Both the position numbers and the translations under genes were made by a program. The notes beneath the pieces were generated by a model. The model was not told the DNA's origin. It saw only the letters and a list, made by a program, of their open reading frames with translations, and ran no database searches. Of a DNA stretch of 64,000 bases, positions 1-7,384 are shown piece after piece. Source of the stretch: Glycomyces amatae (GTDB lineage Bacteria > Actinomycetota > Actinomycetes > Mycobacteriales > Micromonosporaceae). The stretch is taken from positions 1 to 64,000 of the forward strand of contig NZ_JAJLQZ010000008.1 in NCBI RefSeq assembly GCF_020991375.1. Direction: 5' to 3'. The number at the start of each line of letters is the position of its first letter. The stretch's first letter is position 1.

Positions 1-1
1 C

Positions 2-389
2 TGCCACGAAGCAACCGCCGACGACCTGTTCGACTACGAGGAATGGCGTCGCCACGCCCCGGCCAATGGCCGACGCATCAGCGGCGCGAAATGGAACCGT
101 GGGCTCGCTGCCTTCCCGAACCTCTACCAGTGGCATCCACTACGAGCCACCAGTCCCCTTCGACCTGGACACGCGTGAAACCCAGAAATGGCGGAACCGG
201 ATCATCGATGCTGACCTTTACTGGAGCCATCTCAAGTACGATGGCGACTTGCTTATCACCAGGAACTCGAAGGACTTCATCGAGCGCGGCCGCCGCGAAG
301 CGCTCCTCAAACTCGGTGGTCGCGGCATCGAAGTTCCGACCGACGCAGTTCAATGGGCGGCTATTGCTCTGAATGATCCCGCCGGCTGA
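2..389 (+). pseudogene. Partial, frameshifted gene, possibly PIN-like
   Basis: Coding-like sequence is open at the window edge in one frame (2 to the stop at 176-178, containing DYEEWRRHAPANGRRISG). It continues in the next frame to a stop at 387-389 (containing DLDTRETQKWRN and GDLLITRNSKDF). Neither half looks complete alone, and the two join well if one base is dropped between about 125 and 170, so I read this as a single frameshifted gene missing its 5' end. The GDLLITRN.KDF segment resembles the last strand of PIN-type nucleases (lvTrN.kdF), but the catalytic acids cannot be followed across the break. Alternatively these are the ends and starts of two overlapping genes. Family assignment is weak. 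Confidence 0.4.
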
Positions 390-529
390 ACCACCGCCCC
401 AACTGTCACTCGCACTTCGAATCTCACGCAGCACTACCTGGTTCGCCTGTGGGCATCTCGGACTGACAGTGATGCTCACTAGGCAGCCTGGAGCGACCCC
501 TCCGGTGCTGAGGAACATTCGCTCAACGA

Positions 530-1099
530 TCAGAAGACGAACAGGAACAGGACTGTGCCAATCAGGTAAGCGCCGACCCCCAGCAATATCAAGCTCGAGA
601 CCATCAGCCGGTTCTTCGCCCGGGTGATCTTCTCCAAGCGCCACAGTTCTGTCGACGCCGCATTGAGCCGGAAGCGCGGATCGCGGGCCCGCTTGAGCAC
701 GAGCTTCTGGGCCTCCTCAGCGGAGGCGGCGCGCAACGGTGCGTTCAGCGGGATCAAGGTGATGCCGCTGGTGATCCCACCAGCGATAACCATGGCGAGT
801 CCTATTGCCACGACGTCTTGGAGCACTCCGTCAATGTGAGAAAACGTGGCTGATGTCGCCGCAATAATCAAGCCGACCACGGTGAACGTGCCGATCGCCT
901 TCGCGTCAGCTTGGCGGTGAAGGTCCCTCTCATAGGCAATGGCGGCGGTGAGGTCGTCGGCCGCGGCGGCGGCGTCGTCATCGCTGACGGTCTCCTGATC
1001 AAGGTCCTCGATGTGTTCACTCAAGACGACCTCCAAGCCCTCGAGCGCCATGATCAGGCCCGTCAAGGCGGCCCCCGCCGGCGCCATTGCCGCAGACAT
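530..1099 (-). CDS. Three-helix membrane protein, Pycsar-effector-like
   Basis: A 189-residue protein. An acidic N-terminus (about 25-50) leads to a short helix with the motif ERDLHRQADAKA, then a membrane helix (about 67-90), a second helix (about 97-120), a linker, and a C-terminal third helix (about 155-189) preceded by LEKITRAKNRL. The DxKA before helix 1 and the R/K-rich segment before a terminal helix match the layout of the Pycsar TM effector family (DUF5706), membrane proteins activated by cyclic UMP/CMP in phage defence. This is resemblance by eye only. The partner cyclase is not visible next to it; the upstream neighbour is transposase debris. It could also be a SLATT-like or unrelated small membrane protein. 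The start is the first ATG and has no clear ribosome binding site. Confidence 0.55.
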   Translation of the reverse strand: MSAAMAPAGAALTGLIMALEGLEVVLSEHIEDLDQETVSDDDAAAAADDLTAAIAYERDLHRQADAKAIGTFTVVGLIIAATSATFSHIDGVLQDVVAIGLAMVIAGGITSGITLIPLNAPLRAASAEEAQKLVLKRARDPRFRLNAASTELWRLEKITRAKNRLMVSSLILLGVGAYLIGTVLFLFVF

Positions 1100-1105
1100 C
1101 GATGC

Positions 1106-1666
1106 CTAGTCCCTGAAGCAGACCTGCGTTCCCCGGTCTGGTGTACCACAGGCCATGGTGATTCCGACGATGAGATTTGGGATCTGGCCCAAGTTTGATG
1201 GTGGTGTTGTTCCGGTCAGCGGCCGAGCGAGATTCGTTTCCTGAGCAAGTCGAGGTTGGCGCGTCCGGACATCTGCCTCAAGGGTCTTCAGTCGGTTCAT
1301 GTTGCCTTCTACCGCTCCTGAACTGTGCGGGAGGGCGAGGCCGGCGGTCACGGCGTCGAAGTCGTGTTGCAGGCCCTTGGCGAAGCCGTAGATCCCGGGC
1401 AGGTCGGAGGCGACAGCGTTGCCTCGCGTGCGGTTCTCGCGGCAGAGGTCCTGGCCGTGGGATCGTTTCTGCTCCCATTGGGGCTTGTAGGGGTCGAGAA
1501 TGGTCCGCTTCTGGTGTTTGTGGCCTTTGACCATGCTCTGGTTAGGGGGTCGCACGGACGTAGCACTGGACGGTGTGGCGGCACCGGCCCAGGTGGAGGG
1601 CGATGCCGCGGATGCTGTGCCCGTCGGCCAGCAGGCCGTGCACCAGGGAGCTTCTACCGAAGTCAA
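1106..1666 (-). pseudogene. ISL3-family transposase remnant
   Basis: The C-terminal signature SSGAVEGNMNRLKTL and the preceding GFAKGLQHDFDAVTAGL are typical of ISL3-family DDE transposases. So is the basic segment HQKRTILDPYKP. Upstream, in a different frame (about 1545-1660), a helix-turn-helix stretch reads VHGLLADGHSIRGIALHLGR, also ISL3-like, and ends in a stop. The middle of the catalytic domain is missing between RENRTRG and DLPGIYGF. The gene is therefore frameshifted and internally deleted and cannot encode an active transposase. Terminal inverted repeats were not identified. Confidence 0.75.
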
Positions 1667-1701
1667 GCGTCAGCCATCAACCAGCCAGCGCCAAGATCGC
1701 C

Positions 1702-4700
1702 TTAGCACATCTCCTTCAGGGTAGACAATTCCTTTCGAATCGAGGATCCATCAAAGTGTTGAGCACTTGATGTTGCTTCTACATCTGCCAAGATCCGCTC
1801 GAGATCCGCGATAGCACCATCGATGTCGCCTGCGAGGCCGCGCCAATGCGCCAAGTCTGCCCGGGTCCTGAAAGTTCGAGGATGATGCTGGCCAAGTACC
1901 CGCATCATCTCAGGCAACAGTGCTTCAATTTCGGACAATGCGCCGAAAGTGTCCCCACTCTCGCCCCGCCAATGCGCTAGCTCCGCACGCGCTCGGAGAA
2001 CATTATGGTTGTCCAGGTCAATGTAAGTCGGACGATCCGCAAGAAGTTGTTCAAACGCCGCGACTGCGGAAGCATGTTCTCCTGCTGCCCCCAACCACCG
2101 CGCCAGCTCAGCTCGGGCGCGGAGCGTATCGGGATGGTCGGGGCCAAGGACACGAAATAGATCATCGAGAAGGCGACGGATCGCAGCTGCTGCCTCCTGA
2201 GCACCGCCGGCCTCGCCCTTCCATCGAGCGAGTTCCAGGCGCGCCCTAAGAGTGTGAGGATGATCAGATCCGAGCACACTTATGAAGTCAGGAAGTAGCT
2301 CTTCAAAAGCTTCAACAGCTTCACTAAATTCACCGGATGCTCCCCGCCAACGCGCCAAGTCACCCCTAACCCTGAGAGTTCGCGGATGTTGGTCACCAAG
2401 CACCCGTACGAAGTCAGGGAGCAATTCTTCGAACGTTGCTACCGCCGTTGCGGCATGGCCTGCCTCGCCATACCATCGCGCCAACTGCGCACGAACACGC
2501 AGTACATAGGGATGATCGGGTCCGAGCACTCGGGGGCGGTCTCCAAGCAGTGCGCTAAATGCTGCCACAGCCTTAGGAGCATCACCTGAATCACCATGCC
2601 AGCGAGCAAGTTCTGCCCTGGCCCGAAAGGTATCTGGATGATCTGGTCCCAGCACACGTTGCAGATCGGGAAGCAGCTCCTCAAATCCGGCAACTGCTCT
2701 GAGCGCATCTCCAGAAAATCCACGCCATCGAGCTAGCTCTACACGAGCGCGGAGTGTTTCGGGATGCTCCGGCCCAAACACTCGGAGACTATCAGCAAGA
2801 AGTTCCTCGAAAGCCAACAGAGCTCCGGAAACGTCTCCGGCCTCCCCTCTCCAGCGCGCCAGGTCGCCGCGAGTTTTCAACGTATGCGGATGGTCTGCAC
2901 CAAGGATGCGGATGCATTCAGTCAGCAGCTCTTCAAGAGATCTCCGTGCACCGTTCAGATCCCCGGACTTGCCGCGCCAGTACGCGAGATCACCTTGGCT
3001 AAGGAGCTTTTCAGCGTGATCAGTGCCCATGAACTGATCCATGTCATTGACAAGCGCAACGAGAACGGATGCGGCTCCCGAAGCGTCTCCCAGGTTCCCC
3101 TGCAGTTGCGCGAGCTGATGACGGGTGCGCAGCGTTTCGTAATGGTCCGGCCCGAGGGCTTTCTGCAGGTCGTCAAGGAGCAACTCATAGATTTCTAGAG
3201 CCCGCCCCAGGTCGCCACTCGCGGCACACCAGGCGGCAAGATTTCGATGAGCATTGAGTGTTTCATGAGCATGCGGCCCAAAGACACTCACATGATCCGT
3301 CACAATCTGCCCTACAAGTGGTCTAGCTTCGCTTGGGCGTCCCAATCGTGCCAGCCAATACAGTGCTTCAGAGCGAGATCGCAGCGTGTCTGGATGACTG
3401 TGACCCAGTTCGACCTCACAGTTCTGAGAGAATTCCGTAAAGTAGTTCGCCGCATCTTGCATATAAGCATGGTCACCAAGACTTTGCCCAATAAGAAACA
3501 GGACAGGATGGGCACCTTCTTGAAACAACGCCGAAGAGTCAACCGACTTGACTCTATTGGCGTTTGATCGCATTACCGCCGCACCAGCAGGAGTATCCGA
3601 GCTTTCATCCCATTTTTCCACCAAGGCAGAAGCAGCGACCTGGATAGCATTCACAAGCTCAGAACGACTCATCATGGAAACCACAATATAGCTGACGAGC
3701 GGGTGCATCTGAATTGTCTGGCCGTCGAAATCCAGGAGACTAAGCCGATGAAGTCGCGCAAGTGCGAAAGAGACCGAGTCTTGATAGACAAGATCATTCC
3801 GAATCTTTGACTCTGCAACCTCCGCCGAAGAAATCCATTTTCTAACTGCTCTCGACTTCAGGATATCGACAGGAATGCCGACAGGGTCCAGCACACTCGT
3901 AATCTGGAGGACTCTGTCATACACCCCCTCACCGCTATCCAAGCTAGCAGCTTGTACAGAAAGAGAAACCATGGCTTCAACCGTAAGCGGGTAGCCATCA
4001 GGAAGCCTGTCCGGACTTAGCTCAGAAAGCCGAAGTTTCCGATCATGGAGAAGGTGACGATATTCAGCACAAGTCAGACCAGGTTGATCAATAATGAATG
4101 CTGCGGCTTGAGAGAGTGCCAGTGGAAGGAATCCCAGCTCCCAGCTCAGGGCCTCCGCTTCTTCAAGCACACGGGCATCTCCGTGTAGCCTCTCCCGCAA
4201 GTAATTGATGGATTCGACCTCATTGAACAAACCAACATCAATTCGCACCCGATCGTATCCATCGAGAGCAGCATCCCGCCTTCGAGTGGTAATAATTGCT
4301 TTGCCTCGAGGACTTGCTGGCGGCCAAAGCCCTTCCATGTCAGCGGGATCGCAAAGATCGTCCAGAATTATTAGCCATCGAGGTCCGTTCGGTCGACGAA
4401 TCCAGGAGAGCAAGCGTTCTGCGGCCGCCATGCCATTCCCACCATCGGATCCCAGGAGTGCACTGGCCGCTTGATCAAGCATCATTACGATGTTGTCGCG
4501 ACGACTGGCATCTATCCAGAGAAGCAGGTCAATATCTCCAGCATTCCAATGGCGTTGCGCATATGCAGCAGCAATTTGAGTTTTACCAACGCCGCCCATA
4601 CCGCTAAGAATTTGCGTTGGAGGTGCGAACTCACTGCTTCCCATAGACACTTCTAGTTGAGCATCTGCCTCGCGCATCTGCCTAGCTGCCGCAAGGCGAG

Positions 4701-5019
4701 GCACGATCCCAAATACGCAAGGAAATGTAGTCTTTGCGGTTTCATCGTTGCTTGACTTCGGCTTCTTCTTTGCTAGGACTGCAGCTTCCCACAGCCTCCT
4801 CAGCGTCGCTTCGTCACCATTTAGCCGGAGCCCAACCTCTCTGGCAATGCGCCAGGAAGGAGCTCGCTTACCCGAAAAAGTGTCAGCAACTGAGGTATGA
4901 CTGACATTCACGGCGTCACGGGCGATCTCGCGCAAACTCGGCATGCCTGCGTCCGCGCGCAATCGACGCAGGTACGCGCTCAGGTCCGTAACTGAGGTCT
5001 CCTGTATTGGGTCCGTCAT
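1702..5019 (-). CDS. HTH / NB-ARC / TPR STAND protein
   Basis: 1105 residues. An XRE-like helix-turn-helix sits at about 10-60 (SLREIARDAVNVSHTSVADTF). The NTPase has a P-loop GMGGVGKT (about 140), Walker B RWLIILDDL (about 215), a sensor-like GKAIITTRR and the LGFLPLALSQ helix typical of NB-ARC ATPases. From about 545 to the end there are 13 tetratricopeptide-type repeats of about 42 residues, each with a core like GPDHPDTLRAR..LARW.GEAGD. The family includes actinobacterial pathway regulators and STAND sensors that oligomerise on ligand binding; the TPR array would be the sensor. Base composition is visibly AT-richer than the host genes, fitting transfer on the element. A GGGAGG ribosome binding site lies 4 bases before the ATG. 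Ligand and target are unknown; a defence role is possible but unproven. Confidence 0.85.
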   Translation of the reverse strand: MTDPIQETSVTDLSAYLRRLRADAGMPSLREIARDAVNVSHTSVADTFSGKRAPSWRIAREVGLRLNGDEATLRRLWEAAVLAKKKPKSSNDETAKTTFPCVFGIVPRLAAARQMREADAQLEVSMGSSEFAPPTQILSGMGGVGKTQIAAAYAQRHWNAGDIDLLLWIDASRRDNIVMMLDQAASALLGSDGGNGMAAAERLLSWIRRPNGPRWLIILDDLCDPADMEGLWPPASPRGKAIITTRRRDAALDGYDRVRIDVGLFNEVESINYLRERLHGDARVLEEAEALSWELGFLPLALSQAAAFIIDQPGLTCAEYRHLLHDRKLRLSELSPDRLPDGYPLTVEAMVSLSVQAASLDSGEGVYDRVLQITSVLDPVGIPVDILKSRAVRKWISSAEVAESKIRNDLVYQDSVSFALARLHRLSLLDFDGQTIQMHPLVSYIVVSMMSRSELVNAIQVAASALVEKWDESSDTPAGAAVMRSNANRVKSVDSSALFQEGAHPVLFLIGQSLGDHAYMQDAANYFTEFSQNCEVELGHSHPDTLRSRSEALYWLARLGRPSEARPLVGQIVTDHVSVFGPHAHETLNAHRNLAAWCAASGDLGRALEIYELLLDDLQKALGPDHYETLRTRHQLAQLQGNLGDASGAASVLVALVNDMDQFMGTDHAEKLLSQGDLAYWRGKSGDLNGARRSLEELLTECIRILGADHPHTLKTRGDLARWRGEAGDVSGALLAFEELLADSLRVFGPEHPETLRARVELARWRGFSGDALRAVAGFEELLPDLQRVLGPDHPDTFRARAELARWHGDSGDAPKAVAAFSALLGDRPRVLGPDHPYVLRVRAQLARWYGEAGHAATAVATFEELLPDFVRVLGDQHPRTLRVRGDLARWRGASGEFSEAVEAFEELLPDFISVLGSDHPHTLRARLELARWKGEAGGAQEAAAAIRRLLDDLFRVLGPDHPDTLRARAELARWLGAAGEHASAVAAFEQLLADRPTYIDLDNHNVLRARAELAHWRGESGDTFGALSEIEALLPEMMRVLGQHHPRTFRTRADLAHWRGLAGDIDGAIADLERILADVEATSSAQHFDGSSIRKELSTLKEMC

Positions 5020-5056
5020 CCGTCCTCCCGTCCCCTCAGCCTACATGTCGGCTTCG

Positions 5057-5080
5057 GTGTACACTACTGTAAATTTTACA
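5057..5080. promoter_or_regulatory. Palindromes between divergent genes
   Basis: Between the STAND gene (leftward from 5019) and the mini membrane gene (rightward from 5133) lie an 8-bp palindrome GTGTACAC (5057-5064) and a 13-bp one, TGTAAAtTTTACA (5068-5080). AT-rich palindromes in a short divergent gap are likely operator or promoter elements, perhaps for the STAND protein's own helix-turn-helix domain. The binding protein is inferred, not shown. Confidence 0.4.
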
Positions 5081-5132
5081 ACGCACATCGACCCCAGCCT
5101 GCGTTACCGCTGGCATCAGCCTTGGAGGCCCG

Positions 5133-5321
5133 GTGAAAGACCCCAACATCAAACGCGTCTGGTTTGCGATCCTGCTCATGTTTTCTCTCTTGGTGGGTCT
5201 TTTCGCTGGCGGCCTGTCGTTCCTGGATGGCACCTCCGCGCCTCGCGCAGTTCTCGAGGGAGGGTTGTGGTTTGGAGGAGCGCTGACCCTCTCACTGGCG
5301 GCACTGTCGTTCCTCAAATAG
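5133..5321 (+). CDS. Two-helix mini membrane protein
   Basis: 62 residues starting at GTG, with GGAGG five bases upstream. Two hydrophobic helices (about 9-29 and 40-60) are joined by a short polar loop (SFLDGTSAPRA), with a basic N-terminus (MKDPNIKRVW). No enzymatic motif. It is transcribed away from the STAND gene. Function unknown; the good ribosome binding site and clean two-helix pattern support it being real. Confidence 0.6.
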   Translation: MKDPNIKRVWFAILLMFSLLVGLFAGGLSFLDGTSAPRAVLEGGLWFGGALTLSLAALSFLK

Positions 5322-5322
5322 A

Positions 5323-5350
5323 CCCGTAAGATTAGCCAAATTCTTACAGG
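5323..5350. terminator. Weak hairpin after mini membrane gene
   Basis: GTAAGA (5326-5331) and TCTTAC (5342-5347) form a 6-bp stem with a 10-base loop, flanked by pairable CC/GG, just after the stop codon. It lacks a long U-tract, so termination is uncertain. Confidence 0.35.
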
Positions 5351-5416
5351 GCGGGTCCGCCATGGGGACACGCCCTACCTTCGCTACTCCTGCAACCCTG
5401 CGGCCCGTTTCGCTCA

Positions 5417-5497
5417 TAGTCTGGTGCATACAAGTATTTAGTCTGGTATTTCGGGTGCGCGCACCCGGGATTGCCGTGAATGAAATCCGCGCACCCG
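5417..5497 (+). promoter_or_regulatory. Upstream region of the methylase/recombinase cassette
   Basis: The region holds two copies of TAGTCTGGT about 23 bases apart and a perfect 16-bp palindrome CGGGTGCGCGCACCCG (5452-5467), with a further half site GCGCACCCG near 5489. Position just before the five-gene cassette suggests promoter and operator elements; no regulator is assigned. Confidence 0.4.
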
Positions 5498-5546
5498 CTG
5501 CCTATACAGGGTGCCTGGATCTCTCGGTGTTCGGTGAGACGCGCTC

Positions 5547-6194
5547 TTGCCTAACCGCATGCAACAGCCGCCGCTGGCGGTCGCCCGTGTCGGCAGCCTC
5601 GACGTTCCACTCACGGTCTGGACCGTCCGGGACGCCGTCGACCTCGTGGACGGGCTCCTCGACGAACTCGCTCCCATCGGCATGGTCATCACCGTCGATC
5701 TCCCAGGGTGGGAGGCCGTTCCCATTGCGGGGCGGCGTACTCATGTCCTCTACCGCCGCCGCGCCACTGCGACCCGTGCGCTCGGCAACGTGCCGGCCTT
5801 CGGCCAGCGCCGGACGAGCATGGAGCCGGTCTGTAGCTCCACGCTCGCGGCGAAACTGCACCAGTACCAGGCCGGGATGATTGCGGCCTCAGCATGGCTG
5901 CTGCACTGCCCGGGCGCGCTGGAGGCGGCGATCGGGGCGCTGAAGCCGGGCGGGCTGCTCGTGCTGGTGGGGCGCTCGGAACAGGACGCGGTCGACATCG
6001 CCACGCTCACCGACGTCACGTTCCTGCCGCTGTCCTTCACCGCCTACCTGGTCGCCGCGGCACCGCCGGTCTTCGACGCTGCGGTCAAAACGCGCCCGGT
6101 GGCGGGTGGCGGCGATCCGACGACGCCCGGCTCCCATTGGGGCATCGGGGTCTGGCGACGGACCGACGGAATCGGGGGTGGTGCTCGTGGCTAG
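5547..6194 (+). CDS. Unknown protein with methyltransferase-like C-terminal half
   Basis: About 215 residues from a TTG at 5547; an ATG at 5559 would give 211. Neither has a strong ribosome binding site. The N-terminal half is not recognised. The second half contains GALEAAIGALKPGGLLVLVGR, similar to the strand after motif IV of SAM methyltransferases and to the matching part of the downstream methyltransferase (LAALKPGGYAVVTSRP). No SAM-binding DxxxGxG or (D/S)PPY motif is seen, so it may be a degenerate or partner subunit. Its stop lies inside the start region of the next gene, so the two are probably translationally coupled. Confidence 0.6.
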   Translation: MPNRMQQPPLAVARVGSLDVPLTVWTVRDAVDLVDGLLDELAPIGMVITVDLPGWEAVPIAGRRTHVLYRRRATATRALGNVPAFGQRRTSMEPVCSSTLAAKLHQYQAGMIAASAWLLHCPGALEAAIGALKPGGLLVLVGRSEQDAVDIATLTDVTFLPLSFTAYLVAAAPPVFDAAVKTRPVAGGGDPTTPGSHWGIGVWRRTDGIGGGARG

Positions 6195-7050
6195 CCGTGC
6201 TCCTCGGCCGCTGCCGAGTATCTGGGCGACCGGGCAGACGAAGCCGCACCGCCAGCGCACTGCAGCGTACGTGGCCGGGAACGCCCACCCGGCGAAGATG
6301 TGGCCGCAAATCGCCGCCACTGCGATCGCCCGCTACTCCAAGCCCGGCGACACGGTCTTGGACCCCATGTGCGGCGTCGGCACCTCCCTGATCGAAGCGA
6401 TCGCGCAGGGCCGGAACGCCTTCGGTGTCGATCTGGAGCCGGAGTGGGTCGAGATGGCACGCACCAACGCCGAGGCGGCGATGGCCGCTCACCCCGGGGT
6501 GCGGGGCGAGGTCGTCCAGGGGGATGCGGCGAACCTCGTATCGCTGCTGGCGGACACGGGGCTGAGGGGCAAGGTCGCTCTGGTGCTCACCAGCCCGCCA
6601 TACGGTGCCGTGACCCACGGGCAGCCGGACACCTCGCGGGTGACCGGCGGGAAGATCCGCAATCGCGCGCACCGCTACAGCACCGGCAAGCCGAAGCCCG
6701 AGTCGTTGGCGACTTCGTCGGCGCCTCGGCTGCAGGCCGGTCTCGAGGCGGTCTTCGCGGGTTGTCTCGCAGCGCTGAAGCCGGGCGGGTATGCAGTGGT
6801 CACGTCGCGCCCGTTCACCGAGGCGGGGCAGTTGGTCGACTTCCCTTCCGCCGTGATCCGTGCCGGGATCGCCGCCGGGTTCACGCTCGCCGAGCGCCGG
6901 GTCGCGCTTCTGTCGCGCTGGGACGGCGCGAAGCTCTCGCCGAGCGTGACGTTCTTCCACCTGCACAACGTCCGCCGCGCGCGTGCAGCCGGGAAGACCG
7001 TCTTCGCCAGGGCGCACGAGGACGTCATCGTCTTCCGGAGGCCGCAATGA
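6187..7050 (+). CDS. DNA methyltransferase, N4-cytosine/N6-adenine type
   Basis: About 287 residues. The SAM-binding motif I reads TVLDPMCGVGTSLIEA and the catalytic motif IV reads TSPPYG, characteristic of amino-methyltransferases that modify exocyclic N4-C or N6-A in DNA. Motif I comes before motif IV. The GTG at 6187, behind a GGGGGTGG purine run and overlapping the upstream stop, is my preferred start; in-frame GTGs at 6178 and 6181 are alternatives. There is no restriction endonuclease beside it, so an orphan methylase protecting or regulating the mobile element is likely. Its stop overlaps the next start (ATGA). Confidence 0.8.
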   Translation: MASRAPRPLPSIWATGQTKPHRQRTAAYVAGNAHPAKMWPQIAATAIARYSKPGDTVLDPMCGVGTSLIEAIAQGRNAFGVDLEPEWVEMARTNAEAAMAAHPGVRGEVVQGDAANLVSLLADTGLRGKVALVLTSPPYGAVTHGQPDTSRVTGGKIRNRAHRYSTGKPKPESLATSSAPRLQAGLEAVFAGCLAALKPGGYAVVTSRPFTEAGQLVDFPSAVIRAGIAAGFTLAERRVALLSRWDGAKLSPSVTFFHLHNVRRARAAGKTVFARAHEDVIVFRRPQ

Positions 7051-7190
7051 ACGCAGCCGCCCTGGACCGAACACCGGACCCAGGCGAACTACGGTTGCTC
7101 GCCGACCGCAGGTGCAGGTCGGTATCCGGCGCGCTTGGCGGCGCCTGGGAGTCCTCGTATCGTCCCATCGCCGGGGCGGCCTGCCCATGA
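7047..7190 (+). CDS. Small unknown protein, coupled
   Basis: A 47-residue frame that begins in an ATGA overlap with the methyltransferase stop and ends in another ATGA overlap with the next gene. It is moderately arginine-rich (LADRRCRSVSG) with no recognised domain. Support comes only from the two overlaps; it could be a translational bridge rather than a functional protein. Confidence 0.45.
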   Translation: MNAAALDRTPDPGELRLLADRRCRSVSGALGGAWESSYRPIAGAACP

Positions 7191-7384
7191 CCACTGAGGA
7201 CGAAACCGCGGGCCGGGAGTGGCGGTATGAGCACGATGATGGCACGGTTATCGACTTCAAGGTCATCACCGCCACTCTCGCCGAGGCCCGGCAGCTCGAA
7301 CGCCATCAAGCGCAAGTGATCCGGGAGGTATGCGAGTGGCAATCCCAGCAGCTATCAGCACGTGGGAAGGGCCCCTGCGGGTAG
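7187..7384 (+). CDS. Small charged protein upstream of recombinase
   Basis: 65 residues starting in an ATGA overlap. The N-terminus is acidic (MTTEDETAGREW) and the middle is a predicted helix (TLAEARQLERHQAQVIREV). It overlaps the start of the recombinase gene by about 50 bases. Position directly before a large serine recombinase is where a recombination directionality factor can sit, but no such family is recognised here; that role is a guess. Confidence 0.5.
   Translation: MTTEDETAGREWRYEHDDGTVIDFKVITATLAEARQLERHQAQVIREVCEWQSQQLSARGKGPCG

Noticed and set aside
78-644. 188-codon minus-strand frame at the left edge
   Set aside because: Lies opposite the better-supported plus-strand fragment and overlaps the 3' end of the membrane protein gene; no recognisable features.
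2100-3400. Tandem DNA repeats in the STAND gene
   Set aside because: They are diverged codons of TPR units, not a nucleotide-level repeat array.
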